Shown here: positions 9,501 through 21,500 of the stretch, piece by piece | Layout of the letters: each line of letters starts with the position of its first letter | Position numbering within the stretch: position 1 is the stretch's first letter | Assembly: GCA_009602725.1 (NCBI GenBank) | Contig: WELB01000173.1 | Span: forward strand, 25,883 to 52,332 | Direction of reading: 5' to 3' | Length of the DNA: 26,450 nt | DNA from: Spirogloea muscicola | Taxonomy: Eukaryota; Streptophyta; Zygnematophyceae; Spirogloeales; Spirogloeaceae | The notes under the pieces: generated by a model | The model's input: the letters and a program-made list of their open reading frames with translations, nothing else | Databases searched by the model: none | Told to the model about the DNA's origin: nothing | Made by a program: the position numbers and the translations under genes

Positions 9501-12500
9501 AGACCTTGGCGGCCATTGAGTCCCTATCTGGCTGAAGTCGGCGCCGTATGCCCAACCGTCAGGGTCGACGTTTCCAGGCTTGTCCACACACCAGTCTGAT
9601 GCCCAAGACCAACCTGCGGCCAGCGCCGGCTCCACAAACTCCTGCACGTGAATGTCAGCGCGCAGCTCAGGAGTAAGCAGCGGCAGCAAAGACAGCGTCT
9701 GTGGAGCACGTCAACTGGACTGTCCAGTCACGATGCATCAGCAGAGAGAAGCCTGACCCGAGAGGACTTGGAGCCGTCAGCTGAGGTCCATCGCGGAGGA
9801 TCCATTGGCAGCAGGTGGCCAGGCCAAGAGGAGCCCCACCCTGCTACCGGCTGATACCGCTGGTTCTCAAACACCTCCTCCGCCATCAGAGTTGTGCTCC
9901 CTCGCTGCGCTGCCTCACTGGCAGGCCCTGCCTCGTCGAGCAAGGCCCTAGGCCAGCAGCGTGCTTCCAGGGGCACAGCGCAGTTGTTCACTAAAGTGGC
10001 CAGGGAGCGAAGACGAGCATGAGTACCGGCCCCCAGGCGCTCGGAGGACAGGGAAAGCACTTCCACAGCTAGCCCGCGTTGGCCAACCCTGCGCGGGACA
10101 ATGCGAGTTCCTGTGCTCTGCAGCCATCGTATACCAGTCCACGGCCCTTCTGGTGAATCTGCAATCTGCACAGATGTGGCTCCCGTGTGCGCCGGAAAAC
10201 CTGCTTGCTGAGCTTCAGCAATAGCACGCTGCACATCTTGTGCCTGCCCTGCAATTGTGAAGTGGCAGATCCCCAGCCGCATGGTACCCAACTTGACATT
10301 GCTTGCTGCTGTTTCCCCCTGCATCCGTGGTTCTTGGATGTTGCTGTCAAGCTCAGCGTGCACTCTCTCATTCACAACAGTTCTACTTAAAGAGGGAAAG
10401 TAAGTACAGCTCGGCCACTGCAATATATGCAAAGCTCTGCCTCGTTCAACATGCCTGTCGTGCATCAACCGACCCAATGAAACACACTGCCATCGTCACC
10501 TGCTTGGGCAGCGGCCTGAGCTCATACTCCTCCTCTTGTACCCCACCCTTACTGGGGTCCCTCCCAGATGAAATGGGTACAGCTAGGCTTCCGACTGGTG
10601 TGCCTGCCATATTGCCCACGACATGTGTGATTACAAGGAGCCTGCGCTCAGCTTGCTGATCAGCCAACTAGGGAGGGGCCTACCGCACCGCGATGCCTAT
10701 TGAGGAAGTCATCATGCACTCTGTCTGCGCCTGCCAGCTAATGGCACCTGTGCCTGCATTGCCAGCCTGATTGATGATGACCAACTCCAATCTTGCTGTG
10801 CCCTGCAAGCTAGTAAAGAAACCTCAGCTGTACGGCTTGCGGAGAGCATGAGATAAAGCATGCAAATCGCCAAGCACATGAACACAAGGATGAAGACAGA
10901 TAGGATGGACTGACCTCGGGTGGTATTTCAAAGACAAAAATCTCATTCCAAGCAATAGAGCAGAGGCCTTTCTTGAGAGTCTCATTGGCATCTGAGGGCT
11001 GCACGCTTCGAGATCGTGCACTCTGTGGCATAATCTTCTGCTGAGAAGCATCTGCTTCGGTCCCAGTTGTGGTGACGAGCCTCAATGCGCAGAGGTACTC
11101 AGGCATGCTCAGGTCATCGAGCACCGGCAAGTCCTGCACTCATGTGAGAGTGGGGGTTGGTACCCATGCACGGTTGCAACTTCTCATGTGATGCAACCTG
11201 CCAAGTGGCATAGAATCTCTCACCTGGGCGCCAAAGATGTGCGCAGCAACGAAGTGACGGGGAAGGTATGCTGAGGAGGTTGATGTCAGAAGGTCATCAG
11301 TGACAAGGCCCGGGTAGCGTTGTGGGGGGATTTGGAGCACAGTGGCCTCTCCAGCTGCCAGTGTCACCACAGCAGAGAAGCCATCTGCAGCTGTTTGTGC
11401 ATACATGGCACACCCTAATGCATTGTCCAGAATGATGCTAGTCCCCTCTTTCTGATCCAGCGCCGGTGCTTGCTCATCCCCTGGTTGCTCCACCTTACCT
11501 GCCCCCTGCAAAGATCAATGCGCAAAGTCAGCTCTGTGTCAAGAAGCCCTAGTGGCAGATGATTGCGGATCTGGGTGCAGGGACTTCTTACCAGCTGAAT
11601 GTTGATTCGAGCAGTCTGCTCTAGCTCAGAGGCCTTATGCCAGCCCAGAGCAGCATTTGTGAGGGACTCAGTGTTGGCTGCACTGATATTAAGGTTGACA
11701 ATGCTGCTTGCTGCAATGCGGACTTGTGTGCCAGCCTTGAGAGCTGCCTCAGATCCGCCGTGGTTGGACTCGTACCTGGAAAAGCTCATGTTCAGAAGCT
11801 TGCACGTAGTGAGGGAGGCACGACCAGCATTGAGGAGTCATGGTAGGGGGCGACTTACTTGAAGATGCCCTCAAAGGGCTCCAGCAAGGGCTCCCATGTG
11901 TCTAGCTGCGTATTGAAAGTGGACGCAGCCAAGGACGTCACGGCAACCGCATTCAAGGCCTCTGGTCGTCCATGGGCAGCCACATTGAGAGCCGTAACCG
12001 TCAAATCAACCACTGGTGTCGTCTGCAGACAGGCACCATCACAGGCGTTGTCACCAGGCGGAGGCCTGGACCACTGAGTGCTCCAACATGGACTCTGTGA
12101 AATTGATTTTTCCGTGAGGATTTTGAGTACCATTGACATGGGTGCCGCTTCTTCACCTGCAACGAGTATAGTGATGGTGCTGAGGCACTCACCAGACCGC
12201 TGAGATCATCGAGAACAGTGCAAGAGATGCGACCGATCTTGAACTCTGCGTTCACATTGTCAGGCAGCTTCTTCTTTCCTACTTCTGCCAAGCTGTAGGC
12301 CATGCGCCATGGTGGCTTCTTGTTGTCAGCTCGGCAGATGAAGGTCTTAGCCGGGTTTTCAACTGTCCAGATGGTGCATGCCGAAGCCACCCCTCCCTTG
12401 TTGCTCGACGACGTGAGAGGCAATGACCACAGAGCCCTCATAGCAAACGTGCCCTGGCTAGCAAGATCCATGCGAAGGCAGCGGCAGCAGTCTACTGCAG

Positions 12501-15500
12501 GAGGCTGCAAGCCCCTGGCACCCACGCAGCCGAGAGCAACATAGCCTGGTGGAGCGACAGGGAACCACAAGCAGCAGTCCTCAAGTCCCCTCAAACCCCG
12601 CAACTCGGCCCTAAGTTGAAAGCGCAGTGGCTTTGCGACAGCCCCGCTGTCATCGTCTCGCACCACGAGGCCCAAGCTGGGTGGCTCATAGCTGTTGCAT
12701 CAAATCAACAACATGGACGTTTAGGCACACGCCTTGCATGCATGACACATCATGCAGTGACAGCCACGGAGGTGCTTACCCATCCACTGCACAGTCCCCA
12801 AGGATAGAGTAGCCAGCCGGCGCTTGTGGACGCCAGATGGAGACATGGCGCCCAGCGAGTCCTGCTGTTGTGCCTTCGTCCCACCATATTCGCTCAAAGT
12901 TGGGCGTGCTGCTGTACTGTCGACCACCTTGCCGTGAAGACGATGTGAAAGTGGCGGACCTCCGGTCCAAGGACCTCCCACTCGTCGATCCAGGGTCTGG
13001 TCTTGGCGACGTAGGCAATGGGGCACTCTCTTCCTCTGTCGCCCCAGCAACTGGCGAAAGCTGGCCAGAAAACGAGGCAACAATGTCCCTGGCACGAACT
13101 CTGGCAGGGGGATCTAGATTTGCCTGCACCAAGAAGGAGCCAGCCGAGTTCTCCACCCTCCAGATGCTCGCTCCTTTATCCCCTCTGTGTTCAACAAGCA
13201 GGGGCCTCAATGTCAGGAATACTGTGCATACTATGGGTGATGATCAAGATTGAGGTGCACATGCTTGTCGATTGGAAGAGGGGCGTGCAGCGTAGCACTC
13301 ACACAGTCGAGCTCGGTGGCAGGAAGGCCATGCAGTCGCTGAAAGTGGCTGTTGACAGCAGGTCCTCGCGCACACAGCAGACAGCATTGATAGGGGGTGG
13401 CTGCTGCCCTTTCTGGCCTATGCAGCCCAGTGCTGCGTACCCCCTCGGAGGCACTGGCAGCCAGAAGGTGCACATCTGGTCTCCAGACTCAGCAGTGGCC
13501 CAGATCCTGTCGTACTTCACAGGCTTCTTCACACGACCAAAGCTCGTGCTCACTGCGACAACGGCCTGAGAAGGGGGCCCGGTCCTGACAGCAAGATGGC
13601 CAGCAGAGCAGGCAACGTCATGCTGGGTGAGCATATTGGATGGCAATTGAGAAGAGGCTGATTGCCCTTGACAAGGGCCTACAGCAACCAAGGCGGCTGA
13701 AATGCTCGACCAATACATGAGAAGCTTCCTACCCAGAAGTTGCACAGTGGCTGACAATGGCATAGCCCGGGGGGGGCCTGGGACGCCATATTGCAATTGG
13801 TTGCTTGAGACTTCCACCACCATCTGCTGCAGAGCGAGCTCAGCAGATCAGCAGAGCTCACTAGATTTCCAACTTCACTATTTTAGATCACAGAAGAGGT
13901 CAGCAGGCTCACCACTTGTACTCAAATAGATGCGATCGAATTGCCGACAGTGGGTGGCAAGCAAATCGCCTCCAACGTGGAAAGTTGCCAGGAGATCAGC
14001 TTGAAGCCGCAGAAGTAAGCGGAGAGCGGAGAAGGACAGCCGGACGGCCACATCAGAAACATTGAGCGACATTGTGGTGGTGCCCTGCATAAGCGAGTAC
14101 TCCAGCATCACATTCAGCGGCTCCAGGATGCTTGACCCAGAGGAAGCCTCAATCACAAAGCCTTTCCCATGCGCCACCATCCACCGCTCGGTGCCCTTCA
14201 TTGCCAGCCTGCAGAGTTATGGCCGGGCAGTCAAACTCTCCCTCTCAGCACACAGGACGTACTCCAGCATCCACACATCTGGGTGATGACATGGCAATCA
14301 TTAGCAAGATCATGCATGCAGACTCACGTGACATTGAGGTCTAAGCGAGACCGGAGAAGGCGATCAGGATGTATGCCACTGCTGACAGGCCACTTGGTGC
14401 CATCATAAAATGTGAGCTCGGGGGCTACTGCCTGTGTAGGCTAATTCAATGGCATTAGTCTGGAGGTATATCACCTGAAAACCAGAGCACTAAGAAATGC
14501 TTGCAAGCAGTAAAGACAAGGTCAGTATGTAAAGCCACATGGTGAAATCTGCTGCACGTCATTGCGCTGGGGGCACATACAACATTAGCATGTCAAATAC
14601 AAAGATGGGCTCTCATTGTATGTGACAAAGTAGAGGGCACATCACAACAGCACCTGCAGATCAAACACAAAGTTGGCGGACTCCTGATCGGAGCTTTTTG
14701 CAGATGACGGCTCGGTGGAAGTGATGTTTGAGGCTGACGCTTCTGTGCCCTGGTTGTTGACAGCAAGTGAAGAGTAAATTTCTGCACCATCAGGGTGTGT
14801 GCTTGCACTTTCCAACAGCTCCACATTATCTTCCCTGAGCGCCATGTAGCGACTGTTGCTTCCAAGCTTCACGCTGGCCCACAGATGCGCTCCACCCTGC
14901 AGAGCAGTAGCACAGGCTGCTGCTTAACATCACAGTGCCCGACTGGGCAGCTGCCTCTTACTCCTGCTCCTACAACCTACATTGCGGCATGAGACATAGA
15001 TGGGGAAAGGAACGACCAGAATGCGGATGTTTCTGAACCGCAATGTCTTGCCATGGCCAACGACAATCAAGGGCGAGCTTGGAGCAGAGGAAAGGACGGG
15101 TCCATCAGAATGCTCCAGCAGCTGGAGTGTATCCCCTTGGCCATCGTATTCATAGCTGTCCACATCCGGCGCATCTGCAACAAGCTGCCGGTCTGGCGAG
15201 AGCCACTCAATTCCCTTCTGCTGATTGTGCCTGGCTCCTGTGAGCTGGATGTGCCCATTTGGCCCGGTCAAAGGATCCGCTGCGCTGCTGCCGCCACGAC
15301 CGCCGCCAACCAGTCCAAGAGAAGGTACAAAGAACTCGCCGACTGCAAGCAGGAAGTCCAGGACAACTAGCACTCGAGGTCGCTGGATGCGTATCACCAC
15401 TGCCTGGGAGGTGGGCTTGAAGCGCACATCCATCACAACCATTGTCAGGGGACAGCACAATTCTGCATTGCCCTCTTCCCGGCTCTGCTTCAGCGCAGCC

Positions 15501-18500
15501 GCACCTGGCCAGCGGTCCGTCTCCGTTATGGACCCCATCATGAGGCGCATTTCTGGCTTGGTGCCTGCCCGCATGTCTTCAACGCTAAGGGTTGGGATTG
15601 TCAAAAGGACCCCCATTTCTCCCGCTGATGTTGTCCGGTACTCTACCCAGAGGCCCTTGACCTGCATACGCGCCAGCAAAGCCTCTCGCTCAATGTCCAG
15701 GTACAGCTCCAAGTCTGCTTGCATCACGTTCACCACCACCCGCATGCTTGTTGCAGGACCAGACGCCGTGTCAGGAAGCGCAACTTGGCTTGCTGCTTTC
15801 TGGGGAGTGCTTGCTTGAGCAGGTCGGCTCTTGTTTTCGCTGGGTGGCAGTTGCCAGTCTGCACGAAAGTCGTCCGGCAGATTGGGGGCCTCACTCATAT
15901 TGGCACCTGCGCAAGAGGTCACAATGCCGTACTCTCTTTCTGACATCACTAAACCAAGCCTCTTCACCTGCGCACAAGCAAAGAATTCTCTTGAGGGAGC
16001 AGCCACAACTGGCTTGCAGCACACAGCAATAGCAACTCAAAGGGAGGCAGTCAGTGAGAGGTAGCATCGAAGCAGAAATTATGACACCGTTGGAGAGGCA
16101 GGACCTGAATGTCCACATCAAGGGATGGCACCCGTTTGAACAAATCTCTCAGAGGCCGGCGCACTGTTACTGTAAGTGCAGCCACATTCTGCATCATGGG
16201 CTTGCTCTCCTTGCCATTCACTCCCACCAACAGGTTCAGATCTTGATTCTGGGCCATCAGGAGCAGGCGAGGAGCACGTTACAAAAACAGTCATCTGCAT
16301 TGAGCTGCAAGCTTATGTATACAGATGCCGTGTTTACAATTCCTGGCTGTGCTCAACGTACAGCAACTGGCCTGAGGCAGCACATCTTAGCAAGCCCCAC
16401 ACGGCATAGCCATTTACTGTCAAACAGGAGGTTGATAACCACAACCCAGAAGCTTACATAGATGTAGATAGTGTCAAGATGAACTGCTGTAGGATCCTCG
16501 CTATTACCACCACGCCAGCTGACGGTATTGGACACTTTCATGGTACCCACATTAAGCTGGATGTAGCTGCTCACACAAGAAAAGCACACTAGGGTGAGGC
16601 ATGCACAAGCATGCAGTGAAAGCCCAAGAAGATCTAGAATATGCTCTGCATAGCACATAAGTGCCACAGGTGAACGACAACAAGACTATGACCTGCCATA
16701 TGATCGTGAGGCCTCAGCCTGTAGCTAGGTCAACAAGCAGTGGACAACTCAAGAACAAAAGCAAGGCAGGGTGCTGTAAATTGCAACTCACTCATGTGCG
16801 TTCGAATCTCGGGGCATGACAATGAGCGGGCTGTCAAGCTTGAAGTCCAGCGACAAGCCAGGTTGGCCGGCCATGTCTGACTGTTGAATGAGCCGCTCAA
16901 AGCCACCCACTGGATCCAAGACAGACACAACCTGGCCAGCTGTGGGCGTTGCCAAGGCAGAGAAGTATGTTGCCAACTGCACAAACGGTTTGTCCAGCGG
17001 AGAATGGTTGGCAACTGAGGAGCAGCTAGCACATGGGCTACTTAAGAGGATTGCATGTCGATATCAATGGACAGAATAAGGGACGCAGGTAACCTCCTGA
17101 ATGAAGCGGTACAGAAAGATAATGCGAACAGCTGATAGTCGCCCGCTTAGACTGTATTCGAAGCCCTTGTAATCGTCATCTTCCTTGCTAAAGCTCAGAA
17201 ATTCGATCTGGCAAGACCACCAGCAGGAACAGCAGACAAGCTTGACAATTATGCAAACTTGTGGAGCAACTTGATGTGGAGCAGTTTGCGGAGCGGCTTC
17301 CACCAAATAGTAGCATTCAGGGGTAAGTTGCTGTGGCTGATTGATTGATGACATGCCTGTCCTCAAACTGCAGGTTACCTCACACGATCACATGTTGGGA
17401 ATGCGAGTGTATCCCAAAGAGTGTATCCCAAAGAGTGACACACATACCGAGACAAGGGAGGATGAATTGGGGTCGCGAATGTTGCACATGTAGCCCCACT
17501 GGTGATCGCTGCCCAGCCGTGAGTCACATATGCGCAAATTTCCAAGTCCCACATTGACAGCCATTGACATGGGGTGGAGCTGCACAGTAACAACCATGCA
17601 GACTTTAAAGATGCAACCTCTGAGGAAGCCACGAAGCTGTAACAAGCTGAAACTTGTGCAAAGATTCCAAAGCTGCAGAGCATTAAAAGCTTAGAACAGA
17701 TAAAGCGTGCCACAAGCATGGAAATCTATGTCCAGGAGTACACTGTGCCGTGAAGGGACAAGTGCCCCAATCAAGACAGGGAAAGGGATTTCACAGACCC
17801 GGACGTCAAGGTGGAGGTTCTCTTCAGCCAAGGTTGCCAGCTGAGAGCCATCTTCCAAATTGAGCGCTACATGTGCACTCTCCATATCCATGAGAAGGCG
17901 GAATGTAGTACGGGTCTTGCCCCTGCCTAGAAGCCCAGACACAACGTTCTTGGTGTCTGGTGCTACCACCTGACCTGCCTCTGGCTCTTCCACTGTGGCT
18001 GCGTCTGCTCGGCCAGGCTCATCCGCATCTTGTGCAATATTGTCCAGGGTGAGATGAGCTCCAAACTCCATAAGTGCAACAAGAGTAGGTCGATTGCAGT
18101 TGAGCTCCAAGGTGGTCATGCGGATGAACATCTGCATGTCTGTGTTGTCATAGTCTGGAGACTTGGATCCTAGCATACTAAGTTGCATAATCACAAAGTT
18201 GCTGGACTTAGAAGGTGCATTTGCTAAATGAAGGAGCCGTCCTGTGCCCTCAAACGAAGGTGCATCAAGGGCAACCATGACCTGCTGCTCCTTGGCTTCT
18301 ACGCCCTGTCTAGGCTGCACTCGTCTCTTCGGGGTAGCTGATACGGAGTCCGGTGATCCTGGAAGCTCTTCCACGGCATCTGCAAAGGCGTCCTCGTCAT
18401 CTATCTCCTCCGCTTCGTCACCTACAGGTACCGGATGCCTTGCTCCACCGTCAAGATCGTCTGGAGAGGCCGCTGCTGACTGCTCCGAAACAGAAGCAGA

Positions 18501-21500
18501 CTGAACCATGTGTCGGCAGGAAGGAGCAATGGATCCAGAAAGCAGGTCCTCAATTTGAAGAGCTCTGAGTGCCACCACCAGAGAGAGATCATAGAGCCGT
18601 TGCTCAAACTCCACCTGCCCCACCCCAGCTCCCGTTCAGACTCATCCACCACCTTGCAGGGGCAGACAACCTTTTATTGCTCAATGCTCAGTGCTACAGT
18701 TCTCACACCGCTGAGTGCTTTGAAGGGTGAATGAACCTTTGCTGTACTTGCTCGTAACTCGAGAAGAGCTACCTCTTCAAGGTCCTTGGCATCTCTGTGA
18801 TCCTTTGCAGTCTGTTTCTGCAAGCCAGGATATAAGAAGGTACCACGACTTCAACTCCTGCGAATAAAGTCTATGGTGCATAGAATGGGAAGTGGTCATC
18901 GTCTTGAAGCAGCCTTTGAGAAATGGGATCATGCAGACTTCCCACATTGCAGACATCTCAGCATTGCAGACTGCTCAGACATCCTGTCCAGTTGTCAATG
19001 CCATCAGAGACGGACTACCACAATGTGTGGCACTGTGAGATGGCCTGACTCCTCCTGATAATGGCAATGAACTCCACTGCAAAGTGCCTTCTGAGAAATG
19101 CAAAACAAAGTATGCACTTACTCCGGGACAAATGCTCACCTGTGTACTGAGCGAAAGCTTGAGCTCATCCAGGACTCCAATCACAAAAAGCTGTTGCTGA
19201 CTGCCAGCATCTGCTTGATCTGCTTGCTCACCACTTTCTTCCACCTGTGCATCTGCGCCTCCTGGACTTTCTGCTTCTCGATCGTCTTCAAAGCCTGCTA
19301 CAGCGGCACGTGCCTGCAGCACATCCCTAAGCGAGGTCAGACAAGTGTTAAGCCTCAACCAAATTGAGAAGCTCAGAGGACTTGGGGTACAAGCTCAACC
19401 GTTATGCCGGCACTTGGGACCTCAAGTGCTGAGTCCTGATCAACTCCAAGACCTAACACCATGTGAACAAGTCAATACCAAGACATGTGGCACACGAAAA
19501 GTACAGAGGTCCGGTAGACGGCGGTTGTCAGCTGGTCCAACCAGGTGTCCTTGACATCCTTGTCCTTGGCTTGCAGGATAATTGCTTGTCTTGATTCATG
19601 GATCTGCACAGTTCCTAGTTAAGCAGTCAAGTAGGCTCAAGCTGCTGCTTACACTTGTCAATAGCTGCCGTGTGTGACCGGTGCTTGCTGTATCCAACTG
19701 ACTGCTCTTTATTTGGTTCCATGCAAAGATCAGTCATGATAACCTTGGAGACGTCGGATCCTCGTGCAGTGATGGCCAGCACATGCTGCGAACCGCCAAT
19801 AAACTCTGGTGGGACTTCGACAATTTGCTTGCCAACCAAGCTGTACACAGGACAGCTCAGTCAAATGACTAGTAGCTCTGCTCTTCTGCTGAGTGTTCTT
19901 ACATAGATTGAGACTTAGGGGTATAGCACTTACATAGCGTGGCAGATCTAAGACCCTGCCATTAAAGATGAGGATGCTTTGGGGCAATGTGACTTTGTTG
20001 GAAATGTTCACGACATTTACCTGACGTACTGCAAGTATGTCGAGGAGTGTTCGTGTTCCAGAACATAAAAGTAAATACTTGCAAGGACACACCATCGAGG
20101 TTGCCACTCGGCCACCTTGTTACCTAGGCCCTGCAAAGCATGCGGGAGGGCAAGTATCTCAATATACAGGGTAATTACAGCCCTGCTGATGCTACATGTG
20201 CATCCTTCATAGCCGAACAACCCACCAGGATGCACCAGATGCATGTACAAGCAGAGACTTTAGCAGAAGACTGTGAGAGGCCAGTAGGACCAAAGTTCCA
20301 ATTTGTCAGCAATAGCAGCCACTCCGCTACCAGTGTGCTCTGGCTTAAGAAGGCATTCACCGTCCAAGTCAATACAGATAGATCGCTCGACAGGTGGGCT
20401 TTCTGCTTCCATGTAGCATCCTGCTGAGGGTGCTCTGTAACGGAAGAGGAGGTCGAGCTCTTTGGATCTGCCGCCGAGCTCAGAGGGGACACTACGGCCA
20501 TGAGCCTTCGGTAGCGTGCAGGCGAAAAGTGGAAGCCAAGCTGGGGCACCCGCATGCCCACTCGAGTGGCCGGCAACGATGCATGCTCAAGCAGGATCTA
20601 CACACAGGCAGCCACAGTATCAGCAAGCCCTCTCAACCGTGTACAGAAGCAGGATGCTCCTTCAACAGCCCGATGAAAGTGGCAGATGGCCATCATGATC
20701 AACAGATCCCTTTCTTTACCTGGTGTAATGCAACGGACATGGAGCAGCGATCTAAAACAGGAAGTATGAGTGGCGTCTTCCGGCCTGTGATACTGTCGCC
20801 GTCCTCGGTGCTTGCACCACTAGCCACATTTTGCATCCCCCCCAATTCAAGAGGGTCAGCCCAATCGTAAGCACCATCAGCAAGAAAAGCAGATATGTCG
20901 CTGCCTTCCAACCGGAATCGCATGTACAGCCGGCTATTGCCGTCTTCATCCTGGCCACTTCCTTCCTGCACACGTGCGGATAAGTATCTTCAGTGTCCCT
21001 GCAAAACTCTAATCAAGAAAGAGATGACGGAGGATGACAGCGAATACTGCAGTACCGGTTCTGTCTGTAGCCGGAAATGACCGAGGTCAACCAAGAGCTG
21101 TGTACTGCACCCGTCGCCCCCTGAATCCAAAACTGGGATCGTGACCTTGGGGGCATCAAGGTCTAAGTCCAAGGAAAACCTTCACAATGACCGAAAGTAA
21201 CAAGCTGTCAATTGGCAGCACACGATGCGCTGCTACATATCTGCTGACTGCTTGCAGCATGGACTGTCAGAGCAGGGTGCTATACTGTACCAACCGGCTG
21301 CGTTCTTGGAGGACCAACTGCAGCTGCTCTTGCGCCTGCTTACGGACCGCCTCCAATTGGCTCTGCTCGCCTCATCGAGATCCAATTATCAGTTGGTGTG
21401 CCCTGCAACCCTGCAGCATTGGACTTCATGCATGGCACCCAGTGTGATGCTTCGTTCCCAGAACACATACTGCCCAGACCAGACCTTGAAGTACCGTCCC

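Larger units (their letters stand above)
6400..11505 (-). other. VPS13: VPS13 exons 42-53: six-repeat VAB (adaptor-binding) domain
   Basis: Exons after the C2: 10318-9758, 9641-8850, 8765-8686, 8529-8127, 7981-7883, 7781-7623, 7519-7329, 6951-6400. Six repeats each keep the Asn typical of the family: ILDNALG (exon 42), LATLVNNCAVPLEA (46), VENWLPCRAEYTLWE (47), YWLKNDANLPLAYRLVE (49), PHTLLTNRLG (51) and IENRTAVLPLKV (53). In yeast Vps13 the VAB domain binds PxP-type adaptor motifs that direct the protein to endosomes, mitochondria or the prospore membrane. Retention of all six Asn suggests an active receptor. Exon 53 also carries the conserved block LGLTVACICDWHPG and the end FSYSTGLGSGISR. 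Confidence 0.93.

Noticed and set aside
10319-10360. Longer 5' versions of exon 46 (acceptors before AGAGTGCAC or CTTGACAGC)
   Set aside because: They keep the frame but add unconserved residues, and the acceptor GATGCAG at 10319-10321 is stronger. Left as an uncertainty rather than excluded.
10683-10747. Read-through extension of the C2 exon 44
   Set aside because: The open extension (ISWQAQTEC...) has no counterpart in plant C2 domains; the donor at ACAG|GTGCCA joined to the acceptor at 10604 aligns without a gap.
16353-16457. Extension of the exon 30 open frame past the splice site
   Set aside because: A strong donor TAT|GTAAGC follows the conserved IYIY end, and the next conserved block resumes in phase at 16248.
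19934-19955. Possible 22-base microexon encoding VLDLPRY between PH-domain exons
   Set aside because: It has good splice signals, but including it breaks the phase into the next exon. Direct joining of AG|C gives QYVSLVGKQ, a clean match to plant PH domains.
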